This document shows positions 8,712 through 17,318 of a DNA stretch of 64,000 bases, piece by piece. Every line of letters starts with the position of its first letter. Within the stretch, counting starts at the first letter, position 1. Source of the DNA: Roseimicrobium gellanilyticum (GTDB taxonomy: Bacteria > Verrucomicrobiota > Verrucomicrobiia > Verrucomicrobiales > Verrucomicrobiaceae); contig NZ_QNRR01000001.1 of the NCBI RefSeq assembly GCF_003315205.1, positions 434,001-498,000 on the forward strand. The letters are read 5' to 3'. The position numbers and the translations under genes are program-made. Below the pieces are notes generated by a model. The model had not been told where the DNA came from. It searched no databases and was given only the letters and a program-made list of their open reading frames with translations.

Positions 8712-10367
8712 CTACCTCCGCTTCTTCGTCTTCCGGCCGAACATAATCGCACGAGCCTTGTCTTCGTTCTCCAGCACGGTCGTGTACTTGTAGGGGAAGT
8801 TGTCCAGCTTCTTGCGCTCGATCTCCTGGCCGATGAGGCGCTCAATGGAGGAGACATAACCGATCTCTTCGGCAGTGAATAGGGTGAAGGCATCGCCTTC
8901 CTTCTTCGCGCGTCCGGTACGGCCGATGCGGTGGACGTAGTCTTCCGAGCGCTCGGGGACCATGTAGTTGATCACGTGGGTCACGCCGCTGATGTCCAGA
9001 CCGCGCGCGGCGACGTCGGTGGCGACGATGACCTCCACCTTGCCTTCGCGGAAATCCTGCAGGGCCTTCTCGCGGTCGCGTTGGGTGATGTCGCCATGCA
9101 TGACGGCGGCCTTGTGTTCACCGTCGCGCTGGATCGAGCCGAAGAGGCGATCTGCATCCATCTTCGTGCGGGTGAAAATCATCACGCTGTGGAAGTCGGT
9201 GCGGCGCAGCAGCTCGAGCAGCAATTCCTCACGCTGATCGCTGGCGACGGGATACAGGTAGTGGCTCACCGTCTCGGAGGGCGAGAAGCGGATGCCAACT
9301 TCCACACTGGCAGGCTCCTTCAGCGCCCAATCCGCAAGCCCCTTGATCTGTGCGGGCATCGTGGCGGAGAAGAACAGTGTCTGGCGGGTGCGCGGTGTGC
9401 GCTCCACAATGCGGCGTACGTCCGGCAGGAAGCCCATGTCCAGCATGCGGTCCACTTCATCGAGGATGAGCACCTCGACCGTGTCGAGATTCACGGTGCC
9501 ATCCTGCATGAAATCCAGCAGGCGCCCCGGAGTGGCCACCACGATGTCGACGCCCTGCTGCAAGCCCTTGCGTTGCTTCTCATACCCCACGCCCCCATGC
9601 ACGAGCAGGGTGCGCAGACCGGTGTGTTTGCCCAGCTTGTCGAAATTGTCCACCACCTGGGCTGCCAGCTCGCGCGTGGGTTCCAGGATGAGGCAGCGCA
9701 GCGCACCGGGAGCCCCCATCTTGCTGAGCGCGGGCATGCCGAATGCTGCCGTCTTGCCGGTGCCGGTCTGCGAGGCTCCGATAAGGTCGCGGCCTTCCAG
9801 CACAATGGGCGCGGCCTTCACCTGAATCTCCGTGGGCTGGGCGTAGCCGAGGTCACGGATACCAGCCAGAATGGCAGGAGAGAAGCCCAGCACTTCAAAT
9901 GCCTCGGGATACGGACCCTCAGGAACAGGAGGGGCCGGGGGCGGCGGCAGGGCCTCGAAGTTCTGGCGGGGTGCATGCTCTTCGCGTTCGCCACGTTCCG
10001 GTTTGCCCGAGCGTCCTCCACGTCCTGACCTTCCATCACGGCCTCCGCGGGCATCCCTTCCACCGCGAGGCCCTCTTTCGCCATCACGGCCTCCACGGGG
10101 GCCGCGGTCACCTTCGCGAGGAGGTCTGGAGCCTTCGCGACGCTCACCCTCAGCGCGAGGATGACGGGAACTCTTCTTGTCATCATGCCCACCGGCGGTC
10201 GGCTTTTTCGCAGGGTGATGCTTTGCACTCGCGTGCAGCTTCTCCGGGTGTTCCTCGTGGCCGTGTTTCTTCTCCTCGGTCTTCTTCTTTTTCGAGCCAA
10301 GCAGGCGTTTGATGCCTGACTTCAGACGGGTGAGCAGGGACGTTTTGGGCTTTTTCGGAGTGGTCAC
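8712..10367 (-). CDS. DEAD-box ATP-dependent RNA helicase, RhlE-like, with long basic N-terminal tail
   Basis: 551 residues. The helicase core starts near residue 155: Q motif around YAQPTEIQ, Walker A ASQTGTGKT (198-206), PTREL (230-234), TPGR (279-282), motif II at 303-306, SAT (334-336), ARGLD (454-458) and HRIGRTGR (479-486). Motif II reads DEVD rather than DEAD, yet the Walker B acidic residues are intact. Residues 1-150 are Lys-rich then Arg/Gly/Asp-rich (repeated RGGRD/RGPRGGRD), an RNA-binding type tail that most RhlE proteins carry at the C-terminus. RhlE-type enzymes remodel rRNA and mRNA. It stands alone, convergent with the gene at 7653. Confidence 0.9.
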   Translation of the reverse strand: MTTPKKPKTSLLTRLKSGIKRLLGSKKKKTEEKKHGHEEHPEKLHASAKHHPAKKPTAGGHDDKKSSRHPRAEGERREGSRPPREGDRGPRGGRDGERGPRGGRDARGGRDGRSGRGGRSGKPERGEREEHAPRQNFEALPPPPAPPVPEGPYPEAFEVLGFSPAILAGIRDLGYAQPTEIQVKAAPIVLEGRDLIGASQTGTGKTAAFGMPALSKMGAPGALRCLILEPTRELAAQVVDNFDKLGKHTGLRTLLVHGGVGYEKQRKGLQQGVDIVVATPGRLLDFMQDGTVNLDTVEVLILDEVDRMLDMGFLPDVRRIVERTPRTRQTLFFSATMPAQIKGLADWALKEPASVEVGIRFSPSETVSHYLYPVASDQREELLLELLRRTDFHSVMIFTRTKMDADRLFGSIQRDGEHKAAVMHGDITQRDREKALQDFREGKVEVIVATDVAARGLDISGVTHVINYMVPERSEDYVHRIGRTGRAKKEGDAFTLFTAEEIGYVSSIERLIGQEIERKKLDNFPYKYTTVLENEDKARAIMFGRKTKKRR

Positions 10368-10504
10368 AGGAAATCAGGGATGCACGAGCGGAGGGCGGGC
10401 GAGCGACGGCAATCTACTGCCATCAGGGAGCTTTCGCCATCAGTGCAACTAGCCTGTGGCCGGAAAAAGGCCGTTCGTCAACCCCGCTTCCCGCATCGGA
10501 GTCG

Positions 10505-11197
10505 TCACCCGGGGATGGTTACCGTCATCATTTCGCTCATGGGACCCGTGAGGCCACGGTGGCTCTCCCAGCGCCCGATGATGTAGACGGTCTTGCCGAG
10601 GTCTGCCTCATTGAACTGGATGACGTAGGGCGTGCGCGTGTCCGTGGCCACGTGGTTCATGCTTTCCAGAATCACCGGCGGGCTGCCGCCAATCTGAATC
10701 CAGAACTGGCAGCCCCGTACTCCGGGTGGCTTGGCCTTGGTGGTCGCGCCGAAGTCACGGAAATGAATGGTGAGTTGACCGGCGCGGGTGGTATCCGCCT
10801 CAAGCTGGGGGCGGGTGGTGGGCTTGGCGTGGCCGTTGCGCCCTTCATTGCGGGCGCCCATGCCCAGGGCTGTGCGCAGCGTCTGGCTCACGTGCGGATT
10901 CTCCTGCCACTCGGCCAGCAGAGGACGGAGGAAAATCTCCTGCTCACGGCGCGCGTTTTCTTTCCAGGATGCGGTGGCCGCTGCTGCTGTTTGTGCTTTG
11001 AGGTGATCCGTGAAAGCGGTCTGCCACGCCAGCCGGGCGTTTTCCAGAGCCACTTTTTTGGTGGGATCCAAATTCAGCTCATGCGCATGGGCGAGCGCAA
11101 CCGAGGTCAGGTTGTCCTGCCACTGATTGTAATGAGCGTCGTTGCCGGGGAACTGAGGAAGCATGGCTGTCTGAGTGGATTTGGAGTGCGCTTCCAT
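10505..11197 (-). CDS. Conserved protein of unknown function, 230 residues
   Basis: The layout resembles a family of uncharacterised proteins I have seen in Bacteroidetes and spirochaetes: an N-terminal helical half opening with FPGNDAHYNQWQDNL, a segment ending LTIHFRDFGATTKAKPPGVRG, and a C-terminal beta half ending with GKTVYIIGRWESHRG, then GPMSEMMTVTIPG. The last 90 residues look like one Ig or fibronectin-type beta sandwich. No signal peptide or membrane span is visible. The gene is single and has a plausible promoter just upstream in an AT-rich stretch. No function is assigned. Confidence 0.65.
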   Translation of the reverse strand: MEAHSKSTQTAMLPQFPGNDAHYNQWQDNLTSVALAHAHELNLDPTKKVALENARLAWQTAFTDHLKAQTAAAATASWKENARREQEIFLRPLLAEWQENPHVSQTLRTALGMGARNEGRNGHAKPTTRPQLEADTTRAGQLTIHFRDFGATTKAKPPGVRGCQFWIQIGGSPPVILESMNHVATDTRTPYVIQFNEADLGKTVYIIGRWESHRGLTGPMSEMMTVTIPG

Positions 11198-11238
11198 CAG
11201 GGAATCGCCTTCAACACAGACACTGTGCCATAAAATCT

Positions 11239-11265
11239 ATAATAATCACGTATCAACCGTGACAA
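11239..11265 (-). promoter_or_regulatory. Candidate sigma-70-type promoter for the gene at 10505-11197
   Basis: On the minus strand TTGTCA (11265-11260) and TATTAT (11244-11239) are separated by 15 bases, in an AT-rich island that contrasts with the rest of the window. The -10 box lies about 40 bases before the ATG. The spacer is two bases short of ideal. Confidence 0.3.
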
Positions 11266-11384
11266 TAAATATAGTTTTATGTTGTAACTATGGGCTCGAA
11301 ATCAGCCCTATTTCCTTCCTTTTCGGAGACCCAACCAAGAGAGTCTCCGCAATTTCTCACAAGTCGTCGCGATTCTGAGAATGC

Positions 11385-11903
11385 CTACCCTTGCGGCACA
11401 TCCACCTCCACGATCGAGCAACTCTTCGCCAGACCGAGCACTTTTTTGGTGGTGGGGAAGACCCTCGCGGAGGCTACCGCGAGCGCCAGTTCCGCCAGTC
11501 CTTCCTCTCCGTGCTGCCGCACCAAAGCCTCCCGCAAAGGAGTCGCTGTGGACTCGTCACCTGTCAGGGCGGCCCTCACCAGCATCACCGTGTCCCGGAC
11601 GTTCGGAGGCAGCTTTTCATCCTTCCGATGCGCCAGAGCCTGCAGGAGCGACGCGGGTATGCCATCCTTGAGTGCCAGGTTCACGGTGACTTGTACACAC
11701 GTGCCGCAGTCATCTACTTGGGTGGCCACGATGCGGGCCGCATGCCAGAGGTCTGGCGGCAGCTTCCGCCGATACCGTGCCAGTGGCATGAATCTCAGGA
11801 ACTTCCAGAAACCGCTCCGCGAATGCTGGGCGATGAACCGGAGGTAGTCCATCGTCACGCCGGTGGCCCGCTCGGCCGCTTGGATGATGATATTCGTGAG
11901 CAT
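11385..11903 (-). CDS. AhpD / carboxymuconolactone-decarboxylase-like protein
   Basis: 172 residues from the ATG at 11903; the frame is open for 35 more codons upstream, but those look non-coding. A helical protein with the CMD-type core LWHAARIVATQVDDCGTC, giving a C66-x-x-C69 pair like the redox Cys pair of AhpD. The His found four residues after the second Cys in AhpD is replaced by Thr here, so peroxidase-partner activity is doubtful. Family members are alkylhydroperoxidase partners or decarboxylases. The gene is divergent from the sulfatase at 12036, with about 130 bases between starts. Confidence 0.68.
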   Translation of the reverse strand: MLTNIIIQAAERATGVTMDYLRFIAQHSRSGFWKFLRFMPLARYRRKLPPDLWHAARIVATQVDDCGTCVQVTVNLALKDGIPASLLQALAHRKDEKLPPNVRDTVMLVRAALTGDESTATPLREALVRQHGEEGLAELALAVASARVFPTTKKVLGLAKSCSIVEVDVPQG

Positions 11904-12035
11904 GGGGGAAACGAAAAAGCGGGGAAGGAGAGACGCCTCTGAATGCACTACGCCCGTCAGGGACGGCGACGCCGGCAAATCCTTTCCACGATGCGTCGGG
12001 CGAAACAATCACCCTTTTCCCGTCGTCTTTCCGCC

Positions 12036-13481
12036 ATGCCTTCCGCACTTCGCTTGGTTTCCCTTCTTCTCGCCACCGCTTTCATGGGGGTGTTGGGGCA
12101 TGCCGGCGGTCTTCACGCTGCACCAGCCGCAGCGAAGCCGAACGTGCTCTTGATGATGTCCGACGATCTCGCGGCCACGCTGGGATGTTATGGGCATCCG
12201 GTGGCGAAGACACCCAACCTCGACGCTCTGGCCAAGCGAGGCGTGCAGTTCGACCAGGCCTATTGCCAGTTCCCCCACTGCAATCCCTCTCGCGCCTCCA
12301 TGATGAGTGGGCTCCGACCCAATACCACCCGTGTCACGGACAATGGGGACAATCTCTACAAAAACATCCCGGGTGTCCTGACGCTGCCGCATCACTTCCG
12401 GCAGCAGGGTTATGCCACGGCGCGGTATGGAAAGATCTTCCACCTCGGCGTCCCGACGGGTGAGGAGAGCATGGACGACCCGCAGGCGTGGGACTTCGGC
12501 CTGCCTTTCCGCGATGAGCGCCCATATCCGCCCACACGGGTGAGTGACGTGAAAGTGAAGGCTGGCAAAAAGCAGGGCTTACCCTGGCAGGAAACCACCG
12601 GACCAGACAGCAACATGGTGGATGGAGAGTTCGCCGAAAAGGCGGTCGGTTGGTTGGAAAAGCGCGACTCCACAAAGCCCTTCTTCCTCGCTGTCGGCTT
12701 CCACCGTCCCCATCTGCCGCTGGTGGCGCCTGCGAAGTACTTTGATCTCTATCCGTTCGATTCCATCACGCTTCCAGAATCGCCCGCGGATGATGAGGCG
12801 GACATTCCTGAGCCCGCGCGCAATGGAGCTGTGCCTGGATACACGCTGACCTCGACGCCGGAGCAGCGCCGTGCCGCCATTCGTGCCTACCTTGCCTGTG
12901 TGAGCTACATGGACGCCCAGGCCGGCGTGGTGCTGGAGGCTCTCAAACGGCTTGGATTGGAGGAAAATACCATCGTCGTTTTCTCCGGCGACCATGGCTG
13001 GCACCTCGGTGAACACGGCCTCTGGCATAAGCGCAGCCTCTTCGAAGAAAGCGCCCGCGTGCCCTTCATCATTGCCGCGCCGGGCACGAAGGGCGTGGGC
13101 AAGCGAAGCACCAGTCTCGTGGAACTGCTCGATGTGTATCCCACCCTCTGCGATCTTGCCGGCCTTCCGGCGCCTGATGTCCTTCAGGGCAAATCTCTCC
13201 GGTCCGTGCTGGAGGACCCGGGTGTATCCATTCATGATGCCGCCTTCACCCAGGCCCGCCGGGGCAAGAACGCCGAGTACTGGGGGCGCACCGTGCGCAC
13301 AAAGCGCTGGCGCTGCACCGAGTGGGATGAGGGGCGCAATGGCATCGAGTTGTACGACCACGATGCGGATCCACACGAGTACAAGAATCTCGCGGAAGAC
13401 CCCCAGCACGCTGCGGTACTGAAGGAACTGAGGGGCCTGCTCGCCGAGAAGCTGCCGCCGATAGAGGTGGCGAAGAAGTAG
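12036..13481 (+). CDS. Secreted sulfatase, iduronate-2-sulfatase type
   Basis: 481 residues starting at the ATG at 12036, which opens a signal peptide (residues 1-29, LLATAFMGVLGHAGGLHA). Metal-binding Asp43-Asp44 in MMSDD and the catalytic Cys82 in CNPSRASMMSG (C-x-P-S-R, converted to formylglycine) are present, as are GDHGWHLGEHGLW and the terminal YDHDADPHEYKNLAEDP typical of this subfamily. Such enzymes hydrolyse sulfate esters on polysaccharides. No formylglycine-generating enzyme is encoded in the window. An in-frame ATG at 11991 would place 15 extra residues before the signal peptide. Confidence 0.9.
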   Translation: MPSALRLVSLLLATAFMGVLGHAGGLHAAPAAAKPNVLLMMSDDLAATLGCYGHPVAKTPNLDALAKRGVQFDQAYCQFPHCNPSRASMMSGLRPNTTRVTDNGDNLYKNIPGVLTLPHHFRQQGYATARYGKIFHLGVPTGEESMDDPQAWDFGLPFRDERPYPPTRVSDVKVKAGKKQGLPWQETTGPDSNMVDGEFAEKAVGWLEKRDSTKPFFLAVGFHRPHLPLVAPAKYFDLYPFDSITLPESPADDEADIPEPARNGAVPGYTLTSTPEQRRAAIRAYLACVSYMDAQAGVVLEALKRLGLEENTIVVFSGDHGWHLGEHGLWHKRSLFEESARVPFIIAAPGTKGVGKRSTSLVELLDVYPTLCDLAGLPAPDVLQGKSLRSVLEDPGVSIHDAAFTQARRGKNAEYWGRTVRTKRWRCTEWDEGRNGIELYDHDADPHEYKNLAEDPQHAAVLKELRGLLAEKLPPIEVAKK

Positions 13482-13510
13482 GACGGCCCTGAGGCGAAGC
13501 CACGGGAAAA

Positions 13511-13538
13511 CGGGGGCAGAAGTGCCCCCGATCCTTGG
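13511..13538 (-). repeat. CAAGGA-head hairpin repeat, copy A (minus orientation)
   Basis: Read on the minus strand: CCAAGGATC then the hairpin GGGGGCA-CTTC-TGCCCCC. It faces copy B, 52 bases away, in opposite orientation. It shares the head CAAGGATCGGGG with copies B and C. Confidence 0.55.
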
Positions 13539-13589
13539 GCAAAGCCTCATTCCACACGATGGGAAACGTTTGCATTTCCAAGGAACATC

Positions 13590-13626
13590 AGCTCCTTCAA
13601 GGATCGGGGACACTCTTGTCCCCTCA
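13590..13626 (+). repeat. CAAGGA-head hairpin repeat, copy B
   Basis: A 37-base element: AGCTCCTTCAAGGATC followed by the hairpin GGGGACA-CTCT-TGTCCCC and TCA. It is identical to copy C at 16053 except for one base, so this is a repeat and not just a terminator stem. Confidence 0.75.
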
Positions 13627-13779
13627 GTACTGGTGGCATCTTCGGCCGCGGCAGAGATCGTGCTTTCAACGTGGCCTCCTCCTCAGCTTGCGTTCTGCCC
13701 ATCATGTGGCATGAAGACACCCCGCCATCACCCGGATGGCGCATCAGGACAAAGCAAACCAACCAACAAGGAGGCTGCC

Positions 13780-14021
13780 ATGACGATGCAACATGCACAC
13801 GAAGACGGCGCCTTTTTTCGAGCGCACTAGCAAGCGCCGGAAAGGCTACCCCAGCGAAACACGCGTCATGAAAGGATGGCGTGTGGTTCACGGAACCAAG
13901 GAACTGGTCGAGAAGCTCGGACGCAACGATCTATGTCCGTGCGGATCCTGCCGGAAATTTCCGCAACTGCTGCCTGCGCTCCGGCCGGCATGACGGTTCC
14001 CTGCGCGATCACTACTTTTAG
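13780..14021 (+). pseudogene. SEC-C motif small protein, broken by two frameshifts
   Basis: A strong ribosome site AAGGAGG (about 13770-13776) precedes an ATG at 13780, but that frame stops after 16 residues. Shifting one base at the T6 run (13813-13818) continues into [11 protein letters not shown], then [20 protein letters not shown], a SEC-C zinc motif. A second one-base shift near 13957-13962 restores [12 protein letters not shown] and a stop at 14021. The intact protein would be about 80 residues. SEC-C motifs bind zinc in SecA and small accessory proteins. The frames need one deletion each, at short homopolymers, so sequencing error remains possible. A Cys stands where SEC-C normally has Gly (CPCGSC). 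Confidence 0.6.
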
Positions 14022-14073
14022 GGAGTGAGGGCAGCTGGGTCCGGAGTGCGGAACCCGAAGACCGGAGTCTGAG

Positions 14074-14114
14074 CCCATCTGCAGTGCTGAGTTTTCAGCA
14101 CTGTGGATGGGTTT
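14074..14114 (+). terminator. Strong intrinsic-type hairpin after the SEC-C pseudogene
   Basis: A 17-pair stem CCCATCTGCAGTGCTGA / TCAGCACTGTGGATGGG, with two G-T wobbles, a 4-base loop and a short TTT tail. It is well placed to end the SEC-C transcript. The T-tract is short. Confidence 0.55.
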
Positions 14115-14304
14115 GTCATTGGTCATTCGGGGTTCGGAAAATCACCGGGCCTCAGGCAGCAGTCCTTCCCTTTCCTTAAACAACTGCTCAGCCATCGCTC
14201 ATCAACCGCTCAACGATCGCAAACTTCCTCAACCTCCGCATTTCGAACTCCCACCTCCGGACTTCCGCTCTTGCTCCCACGCCAATCCCCGCCATCATCG
14301 GCGC

Positions 14305-15921
14305 ATGGCATACGCTGCGGACATCCTCGTTCTCCTGCTTTACTTCGCCGTCATCCTCGGCATCGGCCTCGCCCAGAGCCGGAAGAACAAGAGCGTGGAA
14401 GGCTTCGCTCTCGGCGATCGTGAGATGGCATGGTGGGCGGTGCTGGCGAGCATCCTCGCCGCGGAAATCAGTGCCGCCACCTTCCTGGGAGCGCCGGAGT
14501 CCGGGTACAGCCGGCAGAATTGGAGCTACGCGCAGTTTGCCATCGGCACCATCCTCGCGCGCATCATCGTCAGCTTCCTTTTCATCCCGCTCTTCTACCG
14601 GCACAACGTCATCTCCCTCTACGAGTACCTCGAGACCCGCTTCGGCGTGGTGACGCGGAAGTTCGCCTCCATCACCTTCATGGTCACGCGCGTGCTGGCC
14701 ATGGGCACGCGGCTGTATGTGTCCGCGATCATCATGGTGCTGGCCTACACCATGTGGACGGGTGAGGTCGCCACGGCGGATACGAAATTCTGGCTGTATG
14801 CGGGCGCGGTGGTCGTGGTGACCCTGCTCACGGCTCTCTACACTTCGGTCGGTGGCATTCGCGCAGTGATCTGGACGGACTTCATCCAGGTGGGGGTGCT
14901 CATTGCGTCTCTCGGTTTCACCATTCCCTACCTCATCGGAAAGATTCCCGGCGGCTGGGACTCCATCGGGGCGGTGATCAAATCCCCCGCGTTCTTTGAT
15001 TTCGCCAAGCCAGAGTCACCCGGAGTGTGGGCGTGGATCCGCAATGTGCTGGTCACGGAATACACCCTGTGGGGCGCCATTATTGGCAGTACCTTCGTGA
15101 CGATGAGCACGCACGGCATCGACCAGGATACGGTGCAGCGCATGCTGACCGCGAAGAACCGCCGCCAGAGCGCCTTCGCCACCATCCTGTCCGGCCTCAT
15201 CGACCTGCCGGTGGTCTCTGCCTTCATCTTCATCGGCGTTCTTCTGTTTGCCTACTATCAGGCGTTCCCCAATCCAAACCTGCCTGCGGAAACGCGCGAG
15301 ATCTTCCCCTACTTCATCATGCATGAGATGCCTCCCGGCATGCGCGGCCTCGTGACGGCGGGAATCCTGGCTACAGCCATGGGATCGCTGAGCACGGCAT
15401 TGAATGCGCTCGCCACTTCGCTCTCACGTGACTTCCTTCTGCCGATGTTGCCCGCCGATGCTCCGGAGAGCCGCCGCATTTCGGTCATGCGCTGGAGCAC
15501 CGTGTTCTTTGCGGTGCTCATCATTGGGGTCGGCATCTGGACGGCATGGGTCATGGCGCACAATCCTAAGTTGGAAATCCTTCCCTTGGTGTTGGGCATC
15601 CTCGGCTTCACCTTCGGCTCGCTGCTGGGCATCTTCCTGCTGGCCATCTTTACGAAAACACGAGGAAACGACATGGGCAACGTCATCGCCATGTGGTGCG
15701 GCATCGTGGTGGTGCTCTTCATGAGCAACGTGCTCGGGGTGCAGGAGGCCTTTGGCTTCACGCAGACGAATGCCAAGGGGGAAACCGTGCCATTGCTCCC
15801 CATGTCCTTCCCGTGGCGCATCACACTCGGCACCTTCGTCACGATAGCTGTCGCCATTCTCTTCCGGACTCCTGAGCATAAACAGCGTCAGGCGGCTGAG
15901 GCTCCGGTGAGCATGGTGTAA
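14305..15921 (+). CDS. Sodium:solute symporter (SSS family)
   Basis: 538 residues, from the ATG at 14305 (MAYAADILVLLLYFAVI), the first start that leads directly into a membrane span. About 13 to 14 hydrophobic spans are visible, with the SSS signatures SRKNKSVEGFALGDREM after span 1, SAATFLGAPESGY, and GGIRAVIWTDFIQ around the sixth span. Family members import sugars, amino acids, sialic acid or other organic solutes with sodium. The substrate is not readable from the sequence. The gene is single; the next gene downstream is convergent, and a bidirectional terminator lies between them. Confidence 0.9.
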   Translation: MAYAADILVLLLYFAVILGIGLAQSRKNKSVEGFALGDREMAWWAVLASILAAEISAATFLGAPESGYSRQNWSYAQFAIGTILARIIVSFLFIPLFYRHNVISLYEYLETRFGVVTRKFASITFMVTRVLAMGTRLYVSAIIMVLAYTMWTGEVATADTKFWLYAGAVVVVTLLTALYTSVGGIRAVIWTDFIQVGVLIASLGFTIPYLIGKIPGGWDSIGAVIKSPAFFDFAKPESPGVWAWIRNVLVTEYTLWGAIIGSTFVTMSTHGIDQDTVQRMLTAKNRRQSAFATILSGLIDLPVVSAFIFIGVLLFAYYQAFPNPNLPAETREIFPYFIMHEMPPGMRGLVTAGILATAMGSLSTALNALATSLSRDFLLPMLPADAPESRRISVMRWSTVFFAVLIIGVGIWTAWVMAHNPKLEILPLVLGILGFTFGSLLGIFLLAIFTKTRGNDMGNVIAMWCGIVVVLFMSNVLGVQEAFGFTQTNAKGETVPLLPMSFPWRITLGTFVTIAVAILFRTPEHKQRQAAEAPVSMV

Positions 15922-16052
15922 GAAAGGGACTGGCAAAGGAGTGCGGACTCGCTTGTCTGCTGTATTGCGAATAGCGCTCCTGGACTCCTCTGGTGAGCTC
16001 ACCGGCCCCGTGCCTGGCCCCGGTTTCAGCTCTGCCGGCAGAAGTCAGCGTT

Positions 16053-16089
16053 AGCTCCCTCAAGGATCGGGGACACTCTTGTCCCCTCA
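16053..16089 (+). repeat. CAAGGA-head hairpin repeat, copy C
   Basis: The 37-base element of copy B (13590-13626), with one mismatch (CTCCC versus CTCCT), including the hairpin GGGGACA-CTCT-TGTCCCC. It sits in the intergenic space between convergent genes, the usual location of REP-like elements. Confidence 0.75.
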
Positions 16090-16123
16090 AGGCGGCATTC
16101 CATGTTCGGTGAGCAATTCAAAT

Positions 16124-16154
16124 AAAAAAGGCAGGCCATGCGGCCTGCCTTTTT
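16124..16154. terminator. Bidirectional intrinsic terminator
   Basis: A6 then GGCAGGCC-ATGC-GGCCTGCC then T5: an 8-pair GC stem with A and T tracts on opposite sides, so it can terminate both the symporter (+) and the TPR gene (-). Confidence 0.85.
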
Positions 16155-16182
16155 CAGATGAAATTTCGTCTCTGCCGCTGCC

Positions 16183-17271
16183 TTAAGGCTTCGGGGTTTC
16201 GGGCGCAGCAGGAGCCGGCGCAGGTGCTGCGGGTGCTTCCGTCTTGGCTGGTGCCGCAGGAGGCGCATCCGCCTTCGGTGCTTCTGGGGCTGGGGCTGGG
16301 GCTGGGGTGGCCGGGGCCGGTGCAGGCGTCGTCTCAGCAGGCTTGTCTGCAGCGGGCGGCGCAGCCGGGGTCGGAGTCGGCGCTGGCACTGGCTTGGATT
16401 CCGTGGTGGGAGGCACAGGAGCAGGAGCAGGTGTTGGAGCTGGCGCCTCTGTCTTCGGCATCAAGGGATCCACTGCGGGAGCGGTCGGTGTCAGGGACGG
16501 AGCCGAAAGCGGTGCGGGTGCGCTCGGAGTCGGGGTCAGCAAGCTGGGGGTCGTGGGAGGAGTCAGCGCGCCAGGAAGTCCGGGGATTGGGGCCGGAGGA
16601 GCGGGAGGCGCCGGGGGCGGCTCCACCTCCACGGTGGGCAGGCCGGCGTCGATCATCTGCACGCGTTCATCAATGCGGGCCAGAAGGGGGCTTCCGGGGT
16701 AGTTGCGAGGCAGGTCGTTGAAGTGTTTCTTCGCTTCTTCCAGTTTGCCTTCGGTCCAGAGGAGGTCGCCGATCTGAATCTGCGCAGCAGCAGCCACGTC
16801 CGTTTTGGGGAACTTCTGAACCACTTCGTCCAGCGTCTTGCGACCGGAATCCTTTTCCCCCATGGCCAATTGCTTGGTGCCAAGGGCCAGCATCGCCTGC
16901 GGCAGCAGCGGGTGACCGCTCTCTGTCTTCACAAACTCCTGCAACGCCTTCACGGATGACTCCTTCTTGCCTTCGGCCCAGAGGAAGTCGGCCTTCAGGA
17001 GCTGGGCATTCCCAGCCGCCTGCGTGCCGGGAAACCCTTGGATGACCTTTTCGCTTTCCTCGGCATTCTTCGCGGAGGTGAACCTTTCAGCGGCTTCCAA
17101 CTCGGTCTGATGCCGGAAATGCCGAGCCAGCCCCAAGACCACCACGACGATGACGAGGAGGACAAAGCCGATGGCGAGCTTCTTGAAGTTCTTCTCAAGA
17201 AACTGTTCGACGGGACTTGGTTCACCAGGCTGGGCCTGGGGAGGGACTGCGGGATTCTGGGCGGCCGACAT
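16183..17271 (-). CDS. Membrane-anchored TPR protein (YfgM/BamD-like architecture) with proline-rich tail
   Basis: 362 residues. The N-terminus is cytoplasmic and Pro/Gln-rich, followed by one membrane span at about 33-50 (IGFVLLVIVVVVLGLA), then helical TPR-like repeats to about residue 215. The C-terminal 140 residues are Pro/Ala/Thr/Lys low complexity. The span-plus-TPR layout resembles YfgM, an ancillary subunit of the SecYEG translocon, but similarity is architectural. The tail is not a feature of YfgM. It is immediately downstream of cysK (47 bases) and shares a terminator with the symporter. Confidence 0.7.
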   Translation of the reverse strand: MSAAQNPAVPPQAQPGEPSPVEQFLEKNFKKLAIGFVLLVIVVVVLGLARHFRHQTELEAAERFTSAKNAEESEKVIQGFPGTQAAGNAQLLKADFLWAEGKKESSVKALQEFVKTESGHPLLPQAMLALGTKQLAMGEKDSGRKTLDEVVQKFPKTDVAAAAQIQIGDLLWTEGKLEEAKKHFNDLPRNYPGSPLLARIDERVQMIDAGLPTVEVEPPPAPPAPPAPIPGLPGALTPPTTPSLLTPTPSAPAPLSAPSLTPTAPAVDPLMPKTEAPAPTPAPAPVPPTTESKPVPAPTPTPAAPPAADKPAETTPAPAPATPAPAPAPEAPKADAPPAAPAKTEAPAAPAPAPAAPETPKP

Positions 17272-17318
17272 GCGGATGAGGGAGGAAGCGGGAATGACGA
17301 GGAGGGAACAATGAAAGA

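Larger units (their letters stand above)
13482..14304. other. Gene-poor stretch with repeats, SEC-C pseudogene and terminator
   Basis: Between the sulfatase and the symporter, no intact gene was found. It holds hairpin repeats A and B, the broken SEC-C gene, and a strong hairpin at 14074-14114. The remaining 190 bases before the symporter start show no clear feature. An open frame reaches back from the symporter to 14107, but it looks non-coding. Confidence 0.6.

Noticed and set aside
12579-13613. 344-codon frame antisense to the sulfatase
   Set aside because: The sulfatase carries all catalytic motifs on the other strand; this frame is a shadow.
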